Below, piece after piece: positions 17,311 through 25,408 of a stretch of DNA of 64,000 nucleotides. The notes beneath the pieces were generated by a model. The model ran no database searches and was not told the DNA's origin. It saw nothing but the letters and a program-made list of their open reading frames with translations. Positions within the stretch are counted from its first letter, which is position 1. Every line of letters begins with the position of its first letter. A program made the translations under genes and the position numbers. This DNA is from Caulobacter segnis ATCC 21756 (GTDB lineage Bacteria; Pseudomonadota; Alphaproteobacteria; Caulobacterales; Caulobacteraceae). The stretch spans positions 744,001-808,000 of the forward strand of contig NC_014100.1 in the NCBI RefSeq assembly GCF_000092285.1, written 5' to 3'.

Positions 17311-17484
17311 GCCTCTTCTCCCCGGAGAAGGCGCCATCCTTACATCTCACGGCGAGACGATCGCGGGGCTGAGCGGGTTGCTCAAGGACGGCGCGCAGCG
17401 CCGCCGCGCGGCGGCCGGCCGGAGGCCGGTCCTTGACCAACCCGCTCAGCCCCGCACGCTCCAGCCTCCAAGAGATGTAAGGAC
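17311..17484. repeat. Family D repeat, full palindromic copy
   Basis: The core is a long hairpin: 17365-17389 pairs with 17429-17453 over 25 bp with one mismatch (GGGGCTGAGCGGGTTG arm). Outer segments CCTTACATCTC and GAGATGTAAGG also pair. The left 62 bp are shared with 15581-15642. It lies in the 17278-17758 gap, downstream of the exported-protein gene. Confidence 0.85.
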
Positions 17485-17515
17485 AGCCCCGACCTGGGGA
17501 GGTGGTCGCTTTGAA

Positions 17516-17572
17516 ACCCTCTCCCAGCGGGAGAGGGCGGGGCCCGCCGCGAAGCGGTGGGAGGGTGAGGGG
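17516..17572. repeat. Family E repeat copy 1
   Basis: ACCCTCTCCCAGCGGGAGAGGG hairpin followed by GGCCCGCCGCGAAGCGGTGG and GAGGGTGAGGGG. A second copy is at 25106-25161, where the hairpin loop differs but the GGCCCGCCGCGAAGCGGTGG block is identical. Confidence 0.8.
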
Positions 17573-17758
17573 TTACGAGGTCCGACGGCGTGCCGGCGCT
17601 CCGTCCGACGCCGTCGCCTCTTCGATCCTCGAAGTTGATCCGCCCTTATAGGAAGCGGCAAGAGAACGAAGCGATGTAAAGTCGCTGGAAGCGTAGCCTC
17701 ATGAGTCTAATCATTGTTCTGAGAGACTAAATCCAGGCTGAAGTAGGGAGCGGTTGGA

Positions 17759-19102
17759 ATGCGGCTTTTTCTGCGCGAGCCGGAGATCGGCGATCTAGAA
17801 GGCTTTACCACCGAAAACGACATCTTCGGGCGGAAGGCGATAGGCGATGGCCTCTCTTACCTCCTGGCTAACGTGGAAGACCCACTCGTGTTGGCGCTGG
17901 ATGCGCCTTGGGGAGCGGGCAAGTCCGTCTTTCTTCGGCAATGGGCAGGAGAACTAAGGAACGCTGGCTATCCGGTCGTTCTCTTTGACGCCTTCAAACA
18001 CGACTATGCGGAAGATGCGTTCGCCGCTTTGGCGGGGGAAATCATTGCGCTCGTCGACAAGTCCGAGAAAGAGCGCACTCCTCAAGCTGTTCAGCTCAGG
18101 CGCAAAGCTGTTCAAGCGCTAAAGGCGGTTGCACGTCCCGCGCTGAAGACTGTGGTGAAGGTCGCGACAATGAACGCTGTCGACACCGACGAGATCGGGA
18201 AAGAGGCAGCGAAAATCATCGCGGATGAGACTGCCTCGCTTGAAGACCGCTATCTGGGGGAGCTGATCACTCGCCAGAAAGAAAGGCAGGGCGCGATAGA
18301 GGATTTCCGCCAGGCGCTTGAACGATTGCCAAGCCTTCTTCGGTCGGAAACAGCCGTCAACGATCGACCTCTTGTCTTCATCGTTGATGAGCTGGATCGA
18401 TGCCGTCCGCAGTTCGCACTGGAGCTCCTAGAGCGAATTAAGCACTTCTTCTCGGTCCCGAATGTCCATTTCGTGCTGGGGGTGCATCTCGCTCAGCTAC
18501 GGAACTCGATGATCGCCGCGTACGGCGCGCAGATGGATGCAGCGACCTATCTGCAGAAGTTCATCCATTTTTCGATTCGGCTCGACGATACAGCTACCCA
18601 CCAACACGAACGCTCACGCTCGAAAGCAATCAATCGGTTGCGGCACGAGTTAGCGTTGGGGCTGTCAGACCAGTATGTCGATCTGGTCCTTCATGTCGCC
18701 GAAGCTCGAACCCTCAGCCTCCGCACCATCGAGAAGGTTTTTACGACCTTGGCGCTTGCAGAGACGTTCTCGAAGGGCTTGGGCAGGGTTCCCGCGCCAG
18801 GATGCATCGTGGCCGGGCTTTGCATCCTCAAGGTCAATAATCCCGAACTCTATGATGTCGCTCGGCTGGGCCGTTTGGCTTGGGCCGATGTGGCGAAAGA
18901 GATGGCGCTTGAACTCGGCGATGGCCGTTCAGATTCGATCGCGTGGTTTGCGAAGGCCTGGGCCTACATAACAGATGGCCCGCTTGAGCAACCTGATCAG
19001 CTTCAGTTTCAATCCGTTTTCGACAATCGGCCGAAAGGCGATCGAACGCTGCTGCCGTTGTTAATCCGGCGCCATATCGAGTTGGTCCAACCACCAGCTT
19101 AG
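17759..19102 (+). CDS. KAP family P-loop NTPase
   Basis: The 447-residue protein has a Walker A WGAGKS at residues 51-56, shortly after an N-terminal region typical of KAP NTPases. A Walker B FIVDELDRC lies near residues 205-213, followed by the characteristic helical stretch ALELLERIKHFF. KAP proteins include the F-plasmid phage-exclusion protein PifA and eukaryotic Kidins220. Many carry transmembrane segments between the two Walker motifs; none is visible here, so this one is probably soluble. GC is lower and codon use less biased than the ribosomal neighbours. A purine-rich GTAGGGAG lies before the ATG. A role in phage defence is inference. Confidence 0.87.
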   Translation: MRLFLREPEIGDLEGFTTENDIFGRKAIGDGLSYLLANVEDPLVLALDAPWGAGKSVFLRQWAGELRNAGYPVVLFDAFKHDYAEDAFAALAGEIIALVDKSEKERTPQAVQLRRKAVQALKAVARPALKTVVKVATMNAVDTDEIGKEAAKIIADETASLEDRYLGELITRQKERQGAIEDFRQALERLPSLLRSETAVNDRPLVFIVDELDRCRPQFALELLERIKHFFSVPNVHFVLGVHLAQLRNSMIAAYGAQMDAATYLQKFIHFSIRLDDTATHQHERSRSKAINRLRHELALGLSDQYVDLVLHVAEARTLSLRTIEKVFTTLALAETFSKGLGRVPAPGCIVAGLCILKVNNPELYDVARLGRLAWADVAKEMALELGDGRSDSIAWFAKAWAYITDGPLEQPDQLQFQSVFDNRPKGDRTLLPLLIRRHIELVQPPA

Positions 19103-19380
19103 CTAAGCCCATTCCTTCTTATGTTTGTCCTGGCAGCCGGCTATCGATGACGGTGCCACCCATCTCGGAGCCTAGAGGCGTGGGCCCCCACACCCCCCAT
19201 CCCCCTAGACTCCGTCCCCCCCGCCTGCTACACGCCCCGCCTCGCTCCCGGACCCCGCGTCCTGGGGCGTGCTTGTCGTTTGGGCTCACGCCCCCGCGAC
19301 GCGCTCAAATCCGTGGAAGGGTCGCCAAGCCCGCACCACGGCTCACCAGCGAGGGCTCTTAGCCCTCACGAGAGGACACT

Positions 19381-19812
19381 ATGGCTAAGAAGATCCTGGG
19401 CTACATCAAGCTCCAGGTGAAGGCTGGCTCGGCCACGCCTTCGCCCCCCATCGGCCCGGCTCTGGGTCAGCGCGGCGTCAACATCATGGGCTTCTGTAAG
19501 GAGTTCAACGCGCGCACCGAGAACGTCGAAAAGGGCACCCCCCTGCCGACCGTCATCACGGTCTATCAGGACAAGTCGTTCACCTTCGTCACCAAGACGC
19601 CGCCGGCCACCTTCTTCCTGAAGCAGGCCACGAAGCTGCAGTCGGGCGCCAAGCTGACCGGTCGCGAGACCGTCGGCGAGATCACCCGCACCCAGCTGCG
19701 CGAGATCGCCGAGAAGAAGATGAAGGACCTGAACGCCAACGATATCGAGGCCGCGGCCCGCATCATCGAAGGCTCCGCCAAGGCCATGGGCCTGAAGATC
19801 GTGGAGGCCTAA
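19381..19812 (+). CDS. rplK: 50S ribosomal protein L11
   Basis: The 143-residue protein has the classic L11 start ([30 protein letters not shown]) divided between the N-terminal domain and the 23S rRNA GTPase-centre-binding C-terminal domain. An AGAGG ribosome site precedes the ATG. It starts a transcription unit with rplA. The 278-bp region upstream, with C-rich tracts at 19189-19222, must hold its promoter, though no clear -35/-10 pair stands out. Confidence 0.98.
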   Translation: MAKKILGYIKLQVKAGSATPSPPIGPALGQRGVNIMGFCKEFNARTENVEKGTPLPTVITVYQDKSFTFVTKTPPATFFLKQATKLQSGAKLTGRETVGEITRTQLREIAEKKMKDLNANDIEAAARIIEGSAKAMGLKIVEA

Positions 19813-19816
19813 GATC

Positions 19817-20503
19817 ATGGCTAAGCAACCCAAGCGCATCAAGGCCTGGACCGGCGATCGCGACGCGACGCACGCTCTGGAAGCCGCCATCAAGCTGGTC
19901 AAGGAAAACGCCAAGGCCAAGTTCGACGAGACCATCGAGATCTCGGTGAACCTGGGCGTCGACCCGCGTCACGCCGACCAACAGGTCCGTGGCGTCGTGA
20001 ACCTGCCCTCGGGCACCGGCCGTGACGTCCGCGTCGCCGTCTTCGCCAAGGACGCCAAGGCGGCCGAAGCGACCGCGGCGGGCGCCGAGCACGTCGGCGC
20101 CGAAGACCTGTACGAAAAGATCGCCGGCGGCTTCATGGACTTCGATCGCGTCATCGCGACCCCGGACATGATGGCGCTCGTCGGTCGCCTCGGTAAGGTG
20201 CTGGGCCCGCGCGGCCTGATGCCGAACCCGAAGGTCGGCACCGTGACGCCGAACGTCGGCCAGGCCGTCAAGGACGCCAAGGGCGGCGCCGTCGAGTTCC
20301 GCGTCGAAAAGGCCGGTATCGTCCACGCCGGCATCGGCAAGGCCTCGTTCACCGAGGACGCCCTGCTGGTCAACGTCAAGGCTCTGATCGAAGCCCTGAA
20401 CCGCTCTAAGCCCTCGGGCGCCAAGGGCGTGTTCATCAAGCGCGTCGGTCTGTCCTCGACGATGGGCCCGGGCTTCAAGGTCGACATCGCCTCGATCGGC
20501 TAA
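19817..20503 (+). CDS. rplA: 50S ribosomal protein L1
   Basis: The 228-residue protein has the L1 signature [17 protein letters not shown] and [16 protein letters not shown]1 binds 23S rRNA at the E-site stalk and in many bacteria represses its own operon by binding the rplK leader. The gene begins 4 bp after rplK, so the two form an operon, closed by the terminator at 20535. Confidence 0.98.
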   Translation: MAKQPKRIKAWTGDRDATHALEAAIKLVKENAKAKFDETIEISVNLGVDPRHADQQVRGVVNLPSGTGRDVRVAVFAKDAKAAEATAAGAEHVGAEDLYEKIAGGFMDFDRVIATPDMMALVGRLGKVLGPRGLMPNPKVGTVTPNVGQAVKDAKGGAVEFRVEKAGIVHAGIGKASFTEDALLVNVKALIEALNRSKPSGAKGVFIKRVGLSSTMGPGFKVDIASIG

Positions 20504-20534
20504 GCCACGTCTGTTTTAGTAAGCGTACCGCAGC

Positions 20535-20564
20535 GGGCGCTGGAGCAATCCAGCGCCCGTTTTG
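20535..20564 (+). terminator. Rho-independent terminator after rplA
   Basis: A nine-base-pair stem GGGCGCTGG/CCAGCGCCC with a six-base loop, followed by GTTTT. Confidence 0.88.
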
Positions 20565-20602
20565 GCGTTTGGGGGATCGAACGACGACGGACAGGCGGAA
20601 GA

Positions 20603-20738
20603 GCGCCCCCTCCGTCACGATGCGTCTCCGCATCGCGCCACCTCCCCCGCCTTGCGTGGGAGGAGGAAGCAGACCCTCCTCACCCGTGAAACGGGGGAGG
20701 TGGATCGACGCCGATAGGCGGCGAGACGGAGGGGGCGC
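20603..20738. repeat. Palindromic intergenic repeat, family B copy 3
   Basis: GCGCCCCCTCCGTCACGATG at one end and GAGACGGAGGGGGCGC at the other form long inverted ends. Inside is CCTCCCCCGCCTTGCGTGGG and its partner. It fills the space between the rplA terminator and the flavoprotein gene. Confidence 0.8.
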
Positions 20739-20822
20739 ATTCGAGAGCCCCCTCACATTTTCCGCCTTGGCTCGCTACAAGGGCCGGGACCTTTCCCTGA
20801 CCGGACATCGAGGCGGCCTGAC

Positions 20823-22049
20823 GTGATTGACGAGACCATCCTCGATGTCGCCGTGATCGGCGGCGGGCCGGCCGGGCTGATGGCCGCCGAGACGGTCGCC
20901 CAAGCTCTCGGAAAGGGGGCCGGCAAGTCCGTGGCGGTGTTCGAGAAGATGCCGACCTTCGGCCGCAAGTTCCTGATGGCCGGGCGCGGCGGGCTGAACC
21001 TGACGCATTCCGAGGACCTCGAGCGGTTCGCGCGGCGCTACGCCGAGCGCTCGGGCGTCCTCTCGCCGATGCTGGAGGCTTTTCCGCCCCAGGACCTGGT
21101 GGCCTGGGCGCAGGGGCTGGGGCAGGAAACCTTCGTCGGGGCCAGCGGGCGGGTGTTTCCCAAGGCGATGAAGGCCTCGCCGCTGCTGCGCGCCTGGCTG
21201 GCCCGGCTGGAGGGGCTGGGCGTGGCCCTGAAGCCCCGCTCGACCTGGAAGGGCTGGGACGCCGTCGGCCACCTGCTGATCGAGGACCCCGACGGCCGCC
21301 ACGTCGTGCGGGCCCGCGCCACCATCCTGGCCCTGGGCGGCGCCAGCTGGCCCAAGCTCGGCTCGGACGGCGCCTGGGTTCCGCTGCTGCGGGTGGGCGG
21401 CTGCGAAATCGCGCCGTTCCGCCCGGCCAATTGCGGCTTCGACATCGGCTGGAGCGACCTTTTCCGCGACCGCTTCGCCGGCGAGCCGCTGAAGAACGTG
21501 GCCCTCGGCCTGGGGGCGGCCAAGGCGCGGGGCGACGCGATGGTCGCCCGCTACGGCCTGGAGGGCGGGGCGGTCTACGCCCTGGGCGGGGCGGCGCGCG
21601 ACGCGGCCCTGGCGGGCGGCGCCACCCTGACTGTCGACCTGCGCCCCGACATCCCGGTCGAGACCCTGGAGCGCCGCCTGCACGCCCCGCGCGGCGGCCA
21701 GAGCCTGGCCAACTTCCTGCGCAAAGCGGTCAAGCTCTCGCCGGTCGAGGTCAACCTGCTGCGCGAGGCCCATGGCCTGGACCTCCCCCAGTCGCCCGCC
21801 GCCCTGGCCGCCGCGATCAAGGCCGCGCCGCTGGCGGTGACCGGCGTCCAGCCGCTGGACCGCGCCATCTCGGCCGCCGGCGGCGTGCGCTTCGAGAGCC
21901 TGGACGGGCTGTTCCTGAAGGGCCGCCCGAACGTGATCCTGGCCGGCGAGATGCTGGACTGGGAGGCCCCGACCGGCGGCTACCTGCTGCAGGCCTGCTT
22001 CGCCATGGGCGTCGCGGCGGGCCAGGCGGCGCTGGGGCGGCTGGGGTGA
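20823..22049 (+). CDS. NAD(P)/FAD-dependent oxidoreductase, HI0933 flavoprotein family
   Basis: The 408-residue protein has an N-terminal FAD-binding Rossmann motif VIGGGPAGLMAAE, followed by the family's characteristic FGRKFLMAGRGGLNLTHSE. Near the C terminus it has GVRFESLDGLFLKGRPN and GEMLDWEAPTGGYLLQ. This is the HI0933-like/TIGR03862 flavoprotein group; the reaction is unknown. The only reasonable start is the GTG at 20823, because the FAD motif begins 10 codons later. It converges on the hydrolase-HIT gene across a family C repeat. Confidence 0.9.
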   Translation: MIDETILDVAVIGGGPAGLMAAETVAQALGKGAGKSVAVFEKMPTFGRKFLMAGRGGLNLTHSEDLERFARRYAERSGVLSPMLEAFPPQDLVAWAQGLGQETFVGASGRVFPKAMKASPLLRAWLARLEGLGVALKPRSTWKGWDAVGHLLIEDPDGRHVVRARATILALGGASWPKLGSDGAWVPLLRVGGCEIAPFRPANCGFDIGWSDLFRDRFAGEPLKNVALGLGAAKARGDAMVARYGLEGGAVYALGGAARDAALAGGATLTVDLRPDIPVETLERRLHAPRGGQSLANFLRKAVKLSPVEVNLLREAHGLDLPQSPAALAAAIKAAPLAVTGVQPLDRAISAAGGVRFESLDGLFLKGRPNVILAGEMLDWEAPTGGYLLQACFAMGVAAGQAALGRLG

Positions 22050-22052
22050 GTT

Positions 22053-22165
22053 CCTCCCCCGCGATGCGGGGGAGGTGGCCCAGAGGGCCGGAGGGGGCGA
22101 GCGCGGTCGGCCTCCAGCTTGCCCCCTCAGTCGCTCCGCGACAGCTCCCCCGCATCGCGGGGGAG
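22053..22165. repeat. Palindromic intergenic repeat, family C copy 2
   Basis: Almost identical to the copy at 5908-6021, with CTCCCCCGCGATGCGGGGGAG at the left end and its mate at the right. Like copy 1 it lies between converging genes. Confidence 0.85.
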
Positions 22166-22179
22166 CATCTTATGTCGCC

Positions 22180-23526
22180 CTACTTCATCGCCGCCTTGAT
22201 CCGCGCCGCCATCGCCTCCAGGTCCTTCGGATCGGCCGGCGCGTTCTCGGCGAGGTAGGCGGGCTTGCCGGCGATGCGGGGGATCACGTGGACGTGCAGG
22301 TGCGGCACGCTTTGGCCGACGCCGTTGTTCTGGATGATCATGAAGCCCTCCAGGCCCAGCGCCTCGACCTCGGCCCGGCCCACGCGCTGGACGACGGCCA
22401 TGACCTTGGCCAGGTCCTTCGGATCCATCTCCAGGATCGTGCGGGCCTTGGAGGTCTTGGAGATCACCAGCACGTGGCCGGGCTCCATCGGCGCGCGGTC
22501 CATGAAGGCCAGGACGTCGGCGTCCTCATAGACCTTGTAGGCGGGCAGCTCGCCCCGCAGGATTTTGGCGAACGGGTTGGTCTCGTCATAGGCGGCCGTC
22601 AGCGGGATGCGGGCCCCGGCGGGCGTGATGGTGGGATCAAAGCGCGCCAGCCAGCGCAGGACCTCGCTTTCGAGCGCGATGCGCGAGTCCGAGAAGCTGT
22701 GGTCGGTCGGGTATTGGGCCTCGACCACGGTGTTGGGATGGGCGTCGCGGGCGGCCTTGGCGAGGGCGGTGGTCATCTGGCCGATGCCGCGCTCGGCGCC
22801 GATCATCAGCACCGGGCGCTCGGCGATGGTCCGCGACAGGGCGACGAGGTCCAGCTTGGCGCGGTCGCGGCCGACCTCGGCGATCAGGGCCTCGGGACTG
22901 GTCCCGGCCAGGGGCGCGGTGTCGGGCCGCATCTCCTCGGCCAGGACCTTGGGGTCCAGCGTCGTGAAGCGCGGGTCGGCGCCGATGTTCCAGGCGTCGA
23001 TCAGGACGGTCCCGGCCACCGCCGACGAACGCGCGGCCGAGGCGCTGGCGGCCATGAACCCGCCCATGCTGTGGCCGGCGACCACGATGCGCCTGGGGTC
23101 GATCCGGTACTTGGCGATGTTGGCGGGGGCGGTGAGAAAGTCGACGGCGGCTTCCGCGTCTGTCCGCGCATGGGCGAAGCTGAACGCGCCCCCGCTGCCC
23201 CACGAACCGCGATAGTTGATCTTCAGCACGTTCCAGCCGGCCCGGCGCACGGCCTGCATCAGGTCGATATTGGTCTCGTTGCCGGGGAAGCCGTGCAGGA
23301 ACAGCATCGTCGGATGCGGCTTGTCGCCGGCCGCCAGATAGATCAGGCCGTTGATCTTCGCGCCCTGCACGTCGATCTGGAAGGCGTCCAGCCCGGCCGG
23401 ATGGGCGTTGTCCCTCGGCGGATCGGCCACCACGGCGCGGGGCGTCGGCGGCGCCTTCAGCTCGGCGAGGGCCGGTGAGGCGAAGGCCAGGAGGAGCGCG
23501 GTCAGGGCGGCGGCGAGGCGGTGCAT
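22180..23526 (-). CDS. Exported alpha/beta hydrolase fused to a HIT domain
   Basis: One uninterrupted 448-residue frame encodes two domains. Residues 1-20 are a signal peptide (MHRLAAALTALLLAFASPALA). About 45-305 is an alpha/beta hydrolase with oxyanion region FLHGFPGNE and nucleophile elbow AGHSMGG. About 315-448 is a complete HIT domain (NPFAKILRGELPAYKVYED; HLHVHVIP triad). HIT proteins are normally separate cytoplasmic nucleotide hydrolases. At the junction the HIT-like sequence begins Leu-Thr-Ala-Ala-Tyr with a CTG where a separate gene would carry ATG, and no ATG or GTG start is nearby. So either this is a genuine fusion, or a former HIT start was lost. Confidence 0.82.
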   Translation of the reverse strand: MHRLAAALTALLLAFASPALAELKAPPTPRAVVADPPRDNAHPAGLDAFQIDVQGAKINGLIYLAAGDKPHPTMLFLHGFPGNETNIDLMQAVRRAGWNVLKINYRGSWGSGGAFSFAHARTDAEAAVDFLTAPANIAKYRIDPRRIVVAGHSMGGFMAASASAARSSAVAGTVLIDAWNIGADPRFTTLDPKVLAEEMRPDTAPLAGTSPEALIAEVGRDRAKLDLVALSRTIAERPVLMIGAERGIGQMTTALAKAARDAHPNTVVEAQYPTDHSFSDSRIALESEVLRWLARFDPTITPAGARIPLTAAYDETNPFAKILRGELPAYKVYEDADVLAFMDRAPMEPGHVLVISKTSKARTILEMDPKDLAKVMAVVQRVGRAEVEALGLEGFMIIQNNGVGQSVPHLHVHVIPRIAGKPAYLAENAPADPKDLEAMAARIKAAMK

Positions 23527-23593
23527 GGATGGGGTCCGGCTGTTTTGAGCGAGCTTAAGCTGTAAGCGGGGACGATGACACGCCCTGTCAGCA

Positions 23594-23723
23594 GCGCCCC
23601 CTCCGTCACGCGGCTTCGCCGCGCGCCACCTCCCCCGTTGCACGGGTGAGGAGGAAGCCGCCCTCCTCCTGCCCCGCTCGCGGGGGAGGTGGATCGGCGC
23701 GAAGCGACGAGACGGAGGGGGCG
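23594..23723. repeat. Palindromic intergenic repeat, family B copy 4
   Basis: GCGCCCCCTCCGTCACGCGG at the left end and GAGACGGAGGGGGCG at the right, the same layout as copy 3. It lies just upstream of the rplJ promoter candidate. Confidence 0.8.
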
Positions 23724-23737
23724 TTTAGCGGCCCCTG

Positions 23738-23766
23738 TTGAAATCCCCCGCCGTTTCGTCTATACG
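23738..23766 (+). promoter_or_regulatory. Candidate sigma-70-type promoter for rplJL
   Basis: TTGAAA (23738-23743), a 17-base spacer and TATACG (23761-23766). It lies about 295 bp upstream of rplJ, the right place for a promoter driving a long L10 leader. Confidence 0.5.
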
Positions 23767-23772
23767 GCGCGC

Positions 23773-24059
23773 CTCTCCGACGGACTCGTCCGCTGGAGAA
23801 CCTGTTTGAGAACTGCGGGGCGTGGGGTCACCAACGCCGTAACCGAGGAAGAGCCCTTCCTCGCCGTCGGGAGACAGGGATAGAGACGCCAAGGTCTCCT
23901 GCTCGTGACGCCTTCTTTTAGAAGGCCTGTCCGAGACCGGAGCGCGGCCGACTTTCCTTGGAACAGGCATATGCGACTCGCACGCGGGAGCAATTCCGCA
24001 TGGGACCGCATCTGGCTGCCGGAATGGTCCGGCCGCTGCTAACTGAGTAGGAGACCGCA
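23773..24059 (+). ncRNA. rplJ leader, probable L10(L12)4 autoregulatory region
   Basis: About 285 bases between the candidate promoter and rplJ hold no gene but several hairpin-forming segments, such as GGAAGAGCCCTTCC near 23848 and CTTCTTTTAGAAGG near 23912. In most bacteria the rplJ leader folds into a kink-turn and long stem bound by L10-L12, repressing translation. The assignment is by position and length; I did not confirm the kink-turn. Confidence 0.45.
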
Positions 24060-24578
24060 ATGGACCGCGCTCAAAAGCAGGAGTCGATTGAATCGCTGAA
24101 AAGCGTGTTCACCGACGCCGGCGCTGTCGTCGTGACCCACTACATGGGTCTGACCGTTGCGGAAATGACCGACCTTCGTCTTCGCCTCCGCAAGGAAGGC
24201 GCCGCGATCAAGGTTGTGAAGAACACCCTGGCCCTCAAGGCTCTGGACGGCAAGCTTGGTGACAAGGGCGAAAAGCTCTTCACCGGCCCGGTCGCCATCG
24301 CCTACGGCCCGGACGCTGTTTCGGCCGCCAAGGTCGCGGTCGCGTACGCCAAGGAAAACGACAAGCTCAAGGTTGTCGGTGGCGTGCTCGATCAGACCAA
24401 CGTGCTGGACGAGAACGGCGTGCGCGCTCTGGCGACCCTGCCGTCGCTGGACGAACTGCGTGGCAAGCTCATCGGCCTCATCCAGGCTCCGGCGACCAAG
24501 ATCGCTGGCGTCCTGCAGGCCCCGGCTGGCCAGCTGGCTCGCGTTTTCAACGCCTACGCGACCAAAGACGCCGCGTAA
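24060..24578 (+). CDS. rplJ: 50S ribosomal protein L10
   Basis: The 172-residue protein is normal for L10: the N-terminal rRNA-binding domain (QESIESLKSVFTDAG; THYMGLTVAEMTDLR; KVVKNTLALKAL) is followed by the C-terminal helix that carries the L7/L12 dimers. The ATG at 24060 is preceded by AGTAGGAGACCGCA. It is co-transcribed with rplL, which starts 44 bp downstream. Confidence 0.98.
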   Translation: MDRAQKQESIESLKSVFTDAGAVVVTHYMGLTVAEMTDLRLRLRKEGAAIKVVKNTLALKALDGKLGDKGEKLFTGPVAIAYGPDAVSAAKVAVAYAKENDKLKVVGGVLDQTNVLDENGVRALATLPSLDELRGKLIGLIQAPATKIAGVLQAPAGQLARVFNAYATKDAA

Positions 24579-24622
24579 CGGTCATCCCCGCATCTATCCC
24601 AATCTCTCTAAGGAACTGACAC

Positions 24623-25006
24623 ATGTCCAAGCTCGAAAAGCTGGTTGAAGAACTGTCCACCCTGTCGGTGCTGGAAGCCGCCGAACTGTCGAAGCTGCTG
24701 GAAGAAAAGTGGGGCGTCTCGGCCGCCGCTCCGGTCGCCGTCGCCGCTGCTGGCGGCGCCGCCGCTGCTCCGGCTGAAGCCGCCGAAGAGCAAACCGAGT
24801 TCACCGTCGTCCTGGTCGACGGCGGCGACAAGAAGATCAACGTGATCAAGGAAGTCCGCGGCGTCCGTCCGGACCTCGGCCTGAAGGAAGCCAAGGACCT
24901 GGTCGAAGGCGCTCCGCAGAACGTCGTCGAGAACGTCTCGAAGCAACAAGCCGAAGAGATCTCGAAGAAGCTCACGGAAGCCGGCGCCAAGATCCAAATC
25001 AAGTAA
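24623..25006 (+). CDS. rplL: 50S ribosomal protein L7/L12
   Basis: The 127-residue protein has the helical dimerisation N terminus, an Ala-rich hinge (about residues 37-58) and the conserved C-terminal domain that recruits translation GTPases ([24 protein letters not shown]). AAGGAACTG precedes the ATG. It is followed by a terminator, so in this organism rpoBC lies in a separate unit. Confidence 0.98.
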   Translation: MSKLEKLVEELSTLSVLEAAELSKLLEEKWGVSAAAPVAVAAAGGAAAAPAEAAEEQTEFTVVLVDGGDKKINVIKEVRGVRPDLGLKEAKDLVEGAPQNVVENVSKQQAEEISKKLTEAGAKIQIK

Positions 25007-25055
25007 TCTGGCCCCGGCTTTCGCCGGGACTAGGTTCCTTTTGGACCTGCCGAAG

Positions 25056-25090
25056 CGGCCTCGGAGGGAAACCTCCGGGGCCGTTTTCTT
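25056..25090 (+). terminator. Rho-independent terminator after rplL
   Basis: A 12-bp stem CGGCCTCGGAGG / CCTCCGGGGCCG (one mismatch) with a GAAA loop, followed by TTTTCTTTT. Confidence 0.9.
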
Positions 25091-25105
25091 TTGGGCGCTC
25101 AGGGA

Positions 25106-25161
25106 ACCCTCTCTCTTAGAGAGAGGGAGGGGCCCGCCGCGAAGCGGTGGGAGGGTGAGTG
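25106..25161. repeat. Family E repeat copy 2
   Basis: ACCCTCTCTCTTAGAGAGAGGG hairpin followed by GGCCCGCCGCGAAGCGGTGG and GAGGGTGAG, as at 17516-17572. It fills part of the 25007-25408 gap. The rest of that gap holds only a doubtful 40-codon frame at 25232-25354. Confidence 0.8.
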
Positions 25162-25408
25162 GTTTCGCCGTCGGCGGAAAATCCCAATTCCTTTGATTGA
25201 GCACGCCCACCGTTGCGCCCACGCTAGGCTCATGGACAAGACCGCCTATGCCCGCGTCTTCGCCCACAGCAGAGAGGCGGACACCCTAGCCGCCGAAGCC
25301 GCCCATGGCCGATCTGGCGACGCGCTCTCTCGGCCATTAAAGTCATTTAACTAGGGCCTGCACGCATTAAGGCCGACACCATCGCGCTGGTCGGAGTCGG
25401 AGATCTTG

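Noticed and set aside
23689..23883. 64-codon frame in the rplJ leader
   Set aside because: It crosses repeat B, the candidate promoter and the leader; no coding character.
25232..25354. 40-codon frame after the family E repeat
   Set aside because: No ribosome site, no recognisable domain; could be a gene remnant but cannot be supported.
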